NCBI GenBank assembly: GCA_947474415.1
Contig: CANJKD010000030.1
Span: 1 to 10,404 of the forward strand
Direction of reading: 5' to 3'
Origin: Burkholderiales bacterium
GTDB lineage: Bacteria; Pseudomonadota; Gammaproteobacteria; Burkholderiales; Burkholderiaceae_C
Length of the DNA stretch: 10,404 bases
The position numbers and the translations under genes were made by a program. The notes beneath the pieces are model-generated. The model worked only from the letters and a program-made list of their open reading frames with translations, did not search any database and was not told where the DNA came from. Below are positions 1 to 6,686 of the stretch, one piece after another. Each line of letters begins with the position of its first letter. The stretch's first letter is position 1.

Positions 1-262
1 GGAGCTGGGGGTTGCGATTCGTCAAGCCAACGATCTACTGGGCCAAGGGCTGTTGGCCGCGCTCGACTATGAGAAGGGCGGCGAGATCGCTGTCAATCTC
101 GGTCGAATCTACGACTTCTGCATACGCCAGCTGCTGCAGGCGAACTTGCGCCGCGACGTTGAAGCCCTGCACGATGTGACGCGGCTGCTCGGCAGCCTGC
201 GGGAGGGATGGGCGTCCCTCGTGCCAGCCGGCGACTCGCTGGCCGCGCCTGTCAGGCGTTGA
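1..262 (+). CDS. fliS: Flagellar export chaperone FliS, C-terminal part (5' end outside window)
   Basis: FliS is a small helical cytoplasmic chaperone that binds the C-terminal region of flagellin, prevents premature polymerisation and hands it to the flagellar export gate. The open frame runs from base 2 to the TGA at 260-262, giving about 86 residues and lacking the N-terminus. It shows the FliS C-terminal signature: ALDYEKGGEIAVNLGRIYDF, then R-x-L-x-x-A-N-L, then an LREGW-like end. An ungapped alignment by eye with the second fliS at 5270-5668 gives 35 identities in 70 positions, so the two are paralogues of the same family. The gene's tail overlaps the convergent GT41 gene by 11 bases. 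Upstream context (probably fliD or fliC) is not visible. Family assignment is confident; the start cannot be judged. Confidence 0.9.
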   Translation, partial: ELGVAIRQANDLLGQGLLAALDYEKGGEIAVNLGRIYDFCIRQLLQANLRRDVEALHDVTRLLGSLREGWASLVPAGDSLAAPVRR

Positions 263-2693
263 GACCGTGCGCGCGGGCGACGCCGATCGCTTCATCCATG
301 TCCTGTGATGCGTGCAAGAAGCGGCGTTCGCCGATCAGGTGGTTGATCCACATCAGCCGGTAGGCATGCTCGATCTCGCGCGTGCGCAACGCGTAGTTCA
401 TCAGCGCACTCTGTTTCATCCGGGTCCGGATGTCTGCGCGGTGCTGGTTCAGAACCTCCGGGCTGTCGAGAAGGGCGAGAACTTTTGCGACATAGTCGTC
501 TGCGTCGCGGGCGACCCAATCCCCCAGCCCCAGGCCGCGCAGCAGGCTGGCCGTATAGGCCTGGATCGCCTCCGTGGCATCCAGCGTCACCACTGGCAAT
601 CCCATCCACAGGGTGTGCAAGGTGGTGGTGCCGCCTGACACCGGCGCGGTGTCTAGCGCCACGTCGACGAGCGTGCCGAGCGCCATGAAGGCGTTCAGCT
701 GCAGCCGCGGCGAAATGCCAATGCGGTCGACCGGCAGATTCAGCCGTTCCAGGCGCGGCAGGAACGCGGCCTTCGCCTTCTCGTCTGTGCCCTCGCTGGA
801 GATCAGCAGCAGCCGGGCGTCGGGCCGCGCCTGCAGGATGCGCCCCCAGAGCAACAGCATTTCATCGGTGACCTTGCGTGCGTGGTTGAGCGAAGCCAGC
901 GTTGGCGAGCCTTCTGAAAGCATCGGTGCACTGCCTTCGAGCGCACAGACCTCAGGGGGTTGGTAGACGCCGATGCGTGACAACCGAAACAGGGTTTCCA
1001 CATAGTGGGCGTCGTTGCCCGGTGGGTCGATCTCGGCATCGGTGAGGCGGTAGTCCATCGCCTTCATGCCCAGGGTGTGGATGTAGCCCAGCCAGGTGAG
1101 CTGCACCGGCGCGGCGCGATGGGCGAAAACCTCCAGCCGATTGCCCTCGGTGTGGCCCGACAGGTCGATCAGCACATCGATGCGATGCTTGCGGATCAAT
1201 TGCCAAAGGCGGAGGGTGTCGAGAGCGGCGACGTCATGCCAATGGGGCACGGCGCGCTTGATGCGCTCGGTCCTGGTGTCTGGCTGGCTGCAGGTGTTGT
1301 AGACAAACACCTCGACCGACTCCGGATCATGGTGCGCCAGCACCGGCTCCATGAAAAACGCAATCGGGTGTTCCCTCAGGTCGGCAGACACATAGCCGAT
1401 GCGCAGGCGGCGCGACGGGCTGCGGCGCTTGGCACCGAGTTTCGGCAGCGGGGGGGCTGTTTCGCTGCAATGGTCAATGTACCTCTGGCCCCACTCGCTG
1501 TACAGCCGCATGGTGAGCGCCGGATCTCCGGCGGCATGGCTTTGCATCTGCGCACGCATCAGATTCGTGTAGCTGCAGGGGTTCAGTGCGTAAGCGCGGT
1601 CCGCGAATTCAATCGCGCGCTGGTGATCGCCGTTCGAGAAGCAGCGAGAGGCCAGTGCCGACAAGGCGGGGCCATAGTTGGGGTGGTCCCTGATCACCGA
1701 GGCCAGAATCGCCTCAGCCTGGTGGCGTTGGCCTAGCAACATCAGGGTTTGGGCCAACTGAGTCCAGGCGAACGCATCGCCCGGATGCGCGCCGAGGTAC
1801 GCCGTGAAGGCCGTGACGCTATCGAGGGGCTTCCCGCTGGCGCTCAGCCGGAGTCCGTTGTGAAGAAGCGCCAACTGCCGCGCGGTCTCATTGGCCTGAT
1901 CGCGCAGCAGAACCTGGTTGATGATCTTTTCGGCGTTGCCCCACCGGGTGGTGCGCAACAGCGCGTTGGCCAGCGCATTCATGTGCACGAGGTCGTCGAT
2001 GTGACCCTGAAAGTAGGCGCGGAGCAGATCAGTGGCCTCGGGTTGGCGGCCCAGTTCGTCGAGCGCGTTGACCTCGACGAACAGGGTCTCGACGGCTCGC
2101 TTGCAGGCCTCGTCAACACCGCCGGTGGCGTCATGCAATCTTGCAAGCTGCAACTGGGCTTCGACAAAATCGGGCCGGTCCCGGAGCACGGATTTCAAGA
2201 CATCTTCGGCCTCCTGCGGCCGATTCAAGCGAATCAGAGCCGTCGCCATGCGTGTTGATGCGAGCGGATCGTCGCCCGCTTCACTAACGTATCGGGTCAG
2301 CGTCTCAAGGGCTGCCAGCGGCTGGCCCGTGATCTGTTGCTTGAACCCCTTGACCAGCCTTTTCAAGCGCATTGCCGCGGGCATTGCCGCGTCTTTTGTC
2401 AGCAGCGAGTTGACGATCACGGAGGCTTGAGCGGTGCGGTGCACGCGCAACAGGCTGCGCGCAAGCCAGACCCATGCGGCGTGGTCATGGGGGTTCGCGT
2501 CGACGTGGCGCGTGCAGAGGTCTATCGCGTCGAAATGTCGGCTTTGCGCTTCCAGCTGACAGGCCGCTTCGGCCAGTCGTGCGGGGGTGAGCGCGGAACC
2601 AGAGTACGTTGGCATGGCAGGCGATCGGTGAAGGGCGGGCGCCTGGATTCGAAACACCCGGCTCGCCGGGCGCATCTTCGTTCCGAGTTCCAC
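252..2693 (-). CDS. TPR-containing GT41 glycosyltransferase (O-GlcNAc transferase / SPINDLY-like)
   Basis: Predicted cytoplasmic glycosyltransferase that attaches a sugar from a nucleotide-sugar donor to Ser/Thr of a protein; flagellin is the likely substrate by context. Residues about 30-410 are helical TPR-like repeats (e.g. WVWLARSLL, AWTQLAQTLMLLGQ). The GT41 catalytic part spans about 428-790: RIGYVSADLREHP (431-443, with the His that aligns with the catalytic-region His of human OGT), DVLIDLSGHTEGNR, QLTWLGY, SLNHARKVTDEMLLLWGRIL (Lys607 in the donor-phosphate-binding position) and DTAPVSGGTTTLHTLWMGLP (681-700, nucleotide binding). The 813-residue reading uses GTG at 2693; ATG at 2675 and ATG at 2615 are alternatives, and none has a strong Shine-Dalgarno. 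No signal peptide is evident. Convergent with fliS, with overlapping tails. GT41 membership is firm; the flagellin substrate is inference. Confidence 0.9.
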   Translation of the reverse strand: MELGTKMRPASRVFRIQAPALHRSPAMPTYSGSALTPARLAEAACQLEAQSRHFDAIDLCTRHVDANPHDHAAWVWLARSLLRVHRTAQASVIVNSLLTKDAAMPAAMRLKRLVKGFKQQITGQPLAALETLTRYVSEAGDDPLASTRMATALIRLNRPQEAEDVLKSVLRDRPDFVEAQLQLARLHDATGGVDEACKRAVETLFVEVNALDELGRQPEATDLLRAYFQGHIDDLVHMNALANALLRTTRWGNAEKIINQVLLRDQANETARQLALLHNGLRLSASGKPLDSVTAFTAYLGAHPGDAFAWTQLAQTLMLLGQRHQAEAILASVIRDHPNYGPALSALASRCFSNGDHQRAIEFADRAYALNPCSYTNLMRAQMQSHAAGDPALTMRLYSEWGQRYIDHCSETAPPLPKLGAKRRSPSRRLRIGYVSADLREHPIAFFMEPVLAHHDPESVEVFVYNTCSQPDTRTERIKRAVPHWHDVAALDTLRLWQLIRKHRIDVLIDLSGHTEGNRLEVFAHRAAPVQLTWLGYIHTLGMKAMDYRLTDAEIDPPGNDAHYVETLFRLSRIGVYQPPEVCALEGSAPMLSEGSPTLASLNHARKVTDEMLLLWGRILQARPDARLLLISSEGTDEKAKAAFLPRLERLNLPVDRIGISPRLQLNAFMALGTLVDVALDTAPVSGGTTTLHTLWMGLPVVTLDATEAIQAYTASLLRGLGLGDWVARDADDYVAKVLALLDSPEVLNQHRADIRTRMKQSALMNYALRTREIEHAYRLMWINHLIGERRFLHASQDMDEAIGVARAHGLNA
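2369..2391. repeat. Short tandem duplication, 12-bp unit, about 1.9 copies
   Basis: GCATTGCCGCGG at 2369-2380 is followed directly by GCATTGCCGCG at 2381-2391. It lies inside the GT41 gene and, on the coding strand, encodes the duplicated AAM of DAAMPAAM in the TPR part. It is in frame, so the protein is not disrupted. It may be a slippage product or chance in GC-rich DNA. Confidence 0.6.
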
Positions 2694-2785
2694 AACCAGG
2701 TTATTTAATGTGCGCTAAATGATCCATATGGTATTTTAAGCGGTTTACCATAAAATGACTGAAACAATTATTGAAAAGCATGCAT
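2694..2785. promoter_or_regulatory. AT-rich control-like island upstream of the GT41 gene, with an inverted repeat
   Basis: The sequence abruptly becomes AT-rich between the start of the minus-strand GT41 gene and the transposase remnant. It contains TATGGTA (2727-2733) and its exact complement TACCATA (2746-2752), separated by 12 bases, plus the nested palindrome CCATATGG (2724-2731). Arm centres are 19 bases apart, about two helical turns, which suits a dimeric repressor or activator. No -35/-10 pair of good quality was found on either strand, although TAAAAT at 2751-2756 (plus strand) and TTAAAATAC read on the minus strand are -10-like. It probably holds the GT41 promoter, but the regulator is unknown. 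It could also be the ragged edge of the old insertion element. Confidence 0.4.
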
Positions 2786-3327
2786 GTCTTGGCCGATCCC
2801 GTCGCCCGGCTGGCGCAGTGCGGTTGGACGCCGCCGATCCCGGTGGCGAGTGCGCTGGCGGCAAGGCCGGGGGTGGCGCCGGGAACAAGAAGCACTGTGT
2901 GGCGGCCGGCTCGGTGGACGGCAGGCGCCAGCCGCCGTGCCTCAAGCGCAAGCGCGTCAGCGGCTTCACGGCCATGGCCAAGTGGGCGCAGGCCAGTTTG
3001 CTGCCCGGCACCGTTGTGACCAGCGCCGGCCTCGGCGGCTTCGCAGCGGCAGCTGAGACGGGCTGCATCCTCCTGCCTACACGGGTGAGCCACCTCAAGC
3101 CGCGCGACCTGCCGGAGTTCAATTGGGTCAGTACCGTGCCGAGCAATCTGAAAACCCCGTTGGCCGGTGCAGTTCCCGCGCTGAAGTGCCGCACGCGCCG
3201 AGAGCACGGCCTGGCGGCCATCGCCTATCGGCTTGATCGGCGCTCGGATCTGCGCGGCCTCGTTGCGCGGCGCATTGTGGGCGTGGGCGTGGGCGCGGGC
3301 CAAGCCGATCAAGGAAAAGGACGTTAA
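2755..3327 (+). pseudogene. Decayed IS1595-family (ISXO2-like) transposase, 5'-truncated
   Basis: The frame stays open for 190 codons, and from about residue 17 it resembles the DDE-type transposase domain of IS1595/ISXO2-like elements. Recognisable blocks are GGECAGGKAGGGAGNKK (30-46), KRVSGFT (66-72), KWAQASLLPGTVVTS (76-90), KPRDLPEFNWV (115-125), NLKTPLAGA (131-139) and YRLDRRSDLRGLVAR (158-172). The N-terminal zinc-ribbon and helical part is missing. Key residues are changed: the SDGLG block reads SAGLG (Ala91 for Asp), WVNT reads WVST (Ser126 for Asn), and the DDAYxGGE block reads DAADPGGE, keeping only the first Asp (Asp25). Two of the three metal-binding residues are therefore lost, so it is a fossil despite lacking stops. 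About two residues are missing in FTAMAKWA relative to the family. The last ten or so codons look like read-through into the GT2 leader. Terminal inverted repeats were not seen. Confidence 0.85.
3277..3300. repeat. 6-bp tandem repeat GTGGGC, three perfect copies plus one variant
   Basis: Three copies of GTGGGC and then GCGGGC lie at the 3' end of the transposase remnant, coding for Gly-Val alternation in that dead frame. They sit about 30 bases before the GT2 start. It is a small simple repeat that could change length by slippage; no function can be assigned. Confidence 0.6.
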
Positions 3328-3332
3328 CGCAC

Positions 3333-4832
3333 ATGCTGAGGCACGTTTCCAATCAAATCTCGGTTTGCATCATTGCGCGCGATGAAGAAAAAAACTTGCC
3401 GCGCGCGATCGAATCGGTGCGTGCACTTGCCAGCGAAGTGGTCGTGGTCGACACGGGAAGTCGCGACCGCACGGTGCAAATCGCCCGGGAACTTGGCGCG
3501 AAGGTGCTGACGTTTCCGTGGCAGGACGATTTCTCGCTGGCCCGTAACGTGGCGGTGGAGGCGGCCCACGGCGACTGGATCTTGTCGCTCGATGCCGACG
3601 AGTGGCTCAAGCCCCATTCGCTGCCGGCGCTTGCCGCTGCCATTGGCCGTCCGTGCCTCGCGCAAACGGTGACCATCGAGTTGGTGGTGGATGAGGAGCC
3701 GGTTCGGTCGTTTGCCGCACTTCGGCTGTTCCGCCGCGACGCGCGGATCCGTTTTCGGGGTCGAGTGCACGAATCGGTGGCCGAGTCGTTGCTGGAAGTC
3801 GGCTGCACCGATTGGCCTGACTCCGGGCTGATCATTTGCGATGACGGCTATGCGAGCCCGGCGGAGCGCCAAAGAAAACTGGCTCGAAATCTGGCGCTGC
3901 TCGAGCGCGCGTGGGCCGATCAGCCCCATGATTTGTTCGTGGCCTACAAGTTGGCCATCACCCTGCCGCCTTCGCGGCGCGACCAGCGTGAGGCGCTTTT
4001 GCTGAGCGCCGTCGACAGGGCGGGAGTGCTTTCGGTCGACGCGCTTCAGGGTCTGGCATTCGTGCCGTCGCTGCTCGCCGCCGCTGTCGCTGCGCGCGTG
4101 GACCAGGGGCGGCTTTGTGAGGCGGCCGAGATGGCGCGACAACTCGCGCCCGCGCTCGGGGCCAGCAGCTTTTTCACCGCTGGGCGAGCGGTCGCGCGGG
4201 CTGGGCAAGCAGAACCCGCGGCCGCGTTGCTGACGAGATTTCTGGAAGCAGGGCCGCAGCATTCGCACGCGGCTGTGCAGCCCGACCCCGAAGCGAACGC
4301 GGCCGAGGCCTGCCGGTGGCTTGGGTGGATGGCGCTGCGGGCCGGCAAGCTGGAGCCCGCGCAGTCATGGCTTTTGCGCGCGCTGAAGACGGCGACGCCG
4401 GAGCAAGCAACCGCCATCGAATGCGAAGTCATCCGCGTGAGCCTGGCAGCGGGCGACGTGGCCGAAGCATCCAGGCACATCGGGCGTCTGTATGCGCGCG
4501 CGCAAAGTTCTGCAGAGGCCTATGCCGAGTTGATGTTGGTGAGCGCTGAAGTCTCGGACGCCGTGGGCGACTGCGCGGGTGCGCTGCAATTGGCGCGGGC
4601 GGCGCAGACGCCCCATGATGATCGGGCATCTGCCCTGGTGGCGAAGTTGGAGCTGGCGGCCGGCATGGCCAATGAAGACCGCTTGCGGCAGCTGTTGGTC
4701 GCCGTGGTTGGGCGCCGATTCGACACCTTGGCGGTGCGCTTGATGCTGGCGTGGGAGTTGGGCCTGGCGATTGGTTTCGACATTCCGCCGGCTGCGACGG
4801 CACTGGCAGTTGGCTGGAGTAAACACCGGTGA
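3333..4832 (+). CDS. GT2-family glycosyltransferase with helical (TPR-like) C-terminal region
   Basis: Predicted cytoplasmic inverting glycosyltransferase of the GT-A fold. Residues 9-240 carry the GT2 signature: ISVCIIARDEEKNLPRAIES (9-28), VVVVDTGSRDRT (36-47, nucleotide binding), DDFSLARN (65-72), the DxD-type metal motif LDADEW (86-91) and FRGRVHE (141-147), typical of the WaaE/SunS-like branch. Residues about 250-499 are Ala/Leu-rich helical segments (RWLGWMALRAGKLEPAQSWL and similar) that look like TPR pairs, suggesting protein contact. The total of 499 residues is long for a bare GT2 domain, consistent with this extra half. The ATG at 3333 has a purine-rich AAGGAAAAGG at 3311-3320, slightly far upstream. 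It follows the transposase fossil by 5 bases. With the neighbouring GT41 enzyme it probably serves protein, perhaps flagellin, glycosylation; a cell-surface polysaccharide role cannot be excluded. Confidence 0.88.
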   Translation: MLRHVSNQISVCIIARDEEKNLPRAIESVRALASEVVVVDTGSRDRTVQIARELGAKVLTFPWQDDFSLARNVAVEAAHGDWILSLDADEWLKPHSLPALAAAIGRPCLAQTVTIELVVDEEPVRSFAALRLFRRDARIRFRGRVHESVAESLLEVGCTDWPDSGLIICDDGYASPAERQRKLARNLALLERAWADQPHDLFVAYKLAITLPPSRRDQREALLLSAVDRAGVLSVDALQGLAFVPSLLAAAVAARVDQGRLCEAAEMARQLAPALGASSFFTAGRAVARAGQAEPAAALLTRFLEAGPQHSHAAVQPDPEANAAEACRWLGWMALRAGKLEPAQSWLLRALKTATPEQATAIECEVIRVSLAAGDVAEASRHIGRLYARAQSSAEAYAELMLVSAEVSDAVGDCAGALQLARAAQTPHDDRASALVAKLELAAGMANEDRLRQLLVAVVGRRFDTLAVRLMLAWELGLAIGFDIPPAATALAVGWSKHR

Positions 4833-5115
4833 TGTGAGCCAGTCGGGGCACGGGCTGACCATCGCTGACCGGGCCCCACCCACCACGCCCGACATGCACG
4901 ACCGCACCGGGCGGGTGAAGCGGATGGCGTGGTCGCACGAGCCGCCCCGGCCATGACAGCCGTTGCTGGCCCTTTTTCTCCCGCTGACCCGTGATTGGCA
5001 CCGCCTCGTGCCCGGGTCTTGTTCATGGGCCGGTGGTCTCGCCCCCACGCTTTCGCCGCTTCCGCGCTCAGCCTCGCGCATTGACGCTTCACTTCGCCCG
5101 CTGTGATGGGCCCGC
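4833..5115. other. Non-coding stretch after the GT2 gene
   Basis: I see no gene with credible coding character in any frame between the GT2 stop and the second fliS (4833-5269). Frames that stay open here have irregular third-position composition and match nothing I recognise. This first part holds no clear terminator, repeat or RNA gene. The hairpins and promoter-like sequence follow at 5116-5264 and are listed separately. Confidence 0.6.
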
Positions 5116-5187
5116 AGGAGGGCTTGCGCCTCCTCGGCACACGCCCGTGCCGGGCGCGCATGAACAAGCCACCGGCTTTGCCGGTGG
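5116..5187 (+). other. Cluster of three consecutive hairpins
   Basis: Three inverted repeats follow each other: AGGAGG (5116-5121) with CCTCCT (5129-5134), 7-base loop; CGGCAC (5135-5140) with GTGCCG (5147-5152), 6-base loop; and CCACCGGC (5169-5176) with GCCGGTGG (5180-5187), TTT loop. The first two stems abut. None is followed by a T-run, so a classical intrinsic terminator is not supported. Alternatives are a structured RNA leader, a rho-dependent or attenuator-like structure, or the hairpin end of a vanished IS200/IS605-type element. The last is only an analogy, as no tnpA or tnpB remnant is visible. Confidence 0.5.
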
Positions 5188-5204
5188 TGCCCAACTTCAG
5201 GGCT

Positions 5205-5264
5205 TCACAAAACTACAACAAAATATCAAACCCCGGTAAAATGTTGGTACCACTTAATCAAGGA
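5205..5264 (+). promoter_or_regulatory. Putative promoter and ribosome binding site of the fliS2-gnd-zwf unit
   Basis: An AT-rich patch follows the hairpin cluster. It contains TAAAAT (5237-5242) as a -10-like hexamer; the expected -35 position (TACAAC or CTACAA near 5213-5219) is weak. A perfect 8-base palindrome TGGTACCA (5245-5252) lies just downstream and could be an operator. AAGGA at 5260-5264 is a good Shine-Dalgarno 5 bases before the GTG at 5270 and decides that start. No sigma-28 or correctly spaced sigma-54 site was found. Confidence 0.4.
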
Positions 5265-5269
5265 ACCGA

Positions 5270-5668
5270 GTGCGGTTGCGTCATCGCTGTCCCTCAGCCT
5301 CAGCGGCCACGGTTTGCGCATCGCTCGCAGAGTGCAGCCCGGCCGAGCTGATATTGCTGGCCTACGACCGCATCGGCTGCCAGCTGCGTGACGCTGAGAT
5401 GGCAATCGCGGCGGGGCAAACAGCGGCGCTCACGCACGCCATCCAGCAGGCGACCGATCTGATCAGCCAGGGCTTGGTGGCGTCTCTCGACGTCGAACGC
5501 GGCGGCGATATCGCCCGCAAACTCGGGCTGATCTACGACTTCGCGCTGCGCAAGCTGGTGCAGGCGAGTCTTTGGAAGGATGCCGACGTCGTGCGGGAAC
5601 TGGCCGTGCTGTTCGGCGGGCTGCGCCCGGCTTGGGTGGTGCGGCGGCCGGATCGAGTCGAAGTCTGA
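5270..5668 (+). CDS. fliS: Second flagellar export chaperone FliS
   Basis: Complete FliS-family protein of 132 residues, the usual size. It begins at GTG 5270, supported by AAGGA 5 bases upstream. It carries the family core: CSPAELILLAYDRIGCQLRD after a short N-terminal extension, then ATDLISQGLVASLDVERGGD, LGLIYDFALRKLVQASL and a final LRPAW. The function is binding of newly made flagellin, or of another late export substrate, in the cytoplasm before export. It is about 50% identical to the partial FliS at the window start over 70 aligned residues, so it is a diverged paralogue rather than a recent copy. gnd starts only 34 bases after its stop, so it probably heads a fliS-gnd-zwf transcript. 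An arrangement in which each FliS serves a different flagellin is possible but untested. Confidence 0.9.
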   Translation: MRLRHRCPSASAATVCASLAECSPAELILLAYDRIGCQLRDAEMAIAAGQTAALTHAIQQATDLISQGLVASLDVERGGDIARKLGLIYDFALRKLVQASLWKDADVVRELAVLFGGLRPAWVVRRPDRVEV

Positions 5669-5702
5669 GACCTGAGGTTTTCAACCACGTGAAGGAAGCG
5701 CT

Positions 5703-6683
5703 GTGCAACTTGGCATGATCGGCTTGGGCCGCATGGGCGGCAATATCGTTCGGCGTCTTGTTCGGCGCGGGCATCACTGCGTGGTGTACGACACGAACGC
5801 GGCAGCAGTCGAGGAACTGGGCACCGAAGGCGCCACCACCAGCCAGGACCTCTCGCACCTGGTGCGGCAGCTGACACGGCCGCGCGCGGTCTGGGTGATG
5901 CTCCCGGCTGGGGCGGTGACCGAGTCTGCTGTGCAGGCGCTGGGCGAGTTGCTCGAGCCCGGCGACGTCATCATCGATGGCGGAAATTCCAACTACCAGG
6001 ACGACGTGCGGCGCGCCCAGACGCTACAGGTGGCGGGCATTCGCTACATCGATGTCGGCACCAGCGGCGGTGTCCGGGGCCTCGAGCGCGGTTACTGCCT
6101 GATGATCGGCGGCGACCGGGAAGCGGTGCAACGCCTCGAACCGATCTTCAAGTCGCTGGCCCCGGGCATCGGCACGATTGACCGCACGCCGGGGCGCGCG
6201 CCGAGCGATTCGACCGCCGAAGAAGGCTACCTCCACACCGGACCGGCCGGTTCCGGGCACTTCGTGAAGATGGTGCACAACGGCATCGAGTACGGCTTGA
6301 TGCAGGCCTATGCCGAAGGACTGGACATTCTCAAGGGCGTGGCCCAGCAGAGCATTCCTGCAGAGCGGCGCTACGACCTGGATCTGGCTGACATCACCGA
6401 GGTCTGGCGGCGCGGCAGCGTGGTGTCGTCGTGGCTGCTCGACCTGAGTGCCGCCGCGCTCGCTGAAGACCCGCAGCTGAAAGCGTTTTCCGGCTTTGTC
6501 GAAGATTCCGGCGAAGGCCGCTGGACCATCATGGCCGCGATCGAGGAGGCCGTACCGACGGATGTGTTGTCGGCCGCGTTGTACGCACGTTTTCGCTCGC
6601 GACAGGAGCATACGTTTGCCGAAAAATTGCTGTCGGCCATGCGCCAGCAGTTCGGCGGCCATCGCGAACCGTCGAAAGGCTAG
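5703..6683 (+). CDS. gnd: 6-phosphogluconate dehydrogenase (decarboxylating), short NAD-type
   Basis: Catalyses oxidative decarboxylation of 6-phosphogluconate to ribulose 5-phosphate in the cytoplasm. It has 326 residues, typical of the short GndA/YqeC-like branch rather than the 470-residue dimeric form. It shows the Rossmann motif GLGRMG (7-12), VMLPAG (65-70), [12 protein letters not shown] (90-101), substrate-binding [13 protein letters not shown] (118-130) and the catalytic block [20 protein letters not shown] (183-202) with Lys189 and Asn193. Asp30 at the end of the second beta strand (VVYDTN), where NADP enzymes usually have Arg-Thr/Ser, suggests NAD+ as cofactor. The GTG start at 5703 is preceded by AAGGA (5692-5696) with a 6-base gap. 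zwf begins 3 bases after the stop, so the two are surely co-transcribed and form the oxidative pentose-phosphate pair; a 6-phosphogluconolactonase gene is absent here. Confidence 0.95.
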   Translation: MQLGMIGLGRMGGNIVRRLVRRGHHCVVYDTNAAAVEELGTEGATTSQDLSHLVRQLTRPRAVWVMLPAGAVTESAVQALGELLEPGDVIIDGGNSNYQDDVRRAQTLQVAGIRYIDVGTSGGVRGLERGYCLMIGGDREAVQRLEPIFKSLAPGIGTIDRTPGRAPSDSTAEEGYLHTGPAGSGHFVKMVHNGIEYGLMQAYAEGLDILKGVAQQSIPAERRYDLDLADITEVWRRGSVVSSWLLDLSAAALAEDPQLKAFSGFVEDSGEGRWTIMAAIEEAVPTDVLSAALYARFRSRQEHTFAEKLLSAMRQQFGGHREPSKG

Positions 6684-6686
6684 CGC

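Noticed and set aside
1005..1736. 243-codon plus-strand frame inside the GT41 gene
   Set aside because: Antisense to conserved catalytic motifs of GT41, with no recognisable domain.
3324..4268. 314-codon minus-strand frame across the GT2 gene
   Set aside because: Antisense to the clear GT2 motifs; Arg/Gln-rich product without domains.
4997..5011. Sigma-54-like TTGGCAC...GTGC upstream of the second fliS
   Set aside because: The GG and GC elements are separated by 11 bases, not the required 10, and the rest of the -12 element does not match.
4991..5239. 82-codon plus-strand open frame in the gap before the second fliS
   Set aside because: It runs through all three hairpins and into the promoter-like patch, has mixed third-position composition and resembles no protein I know.
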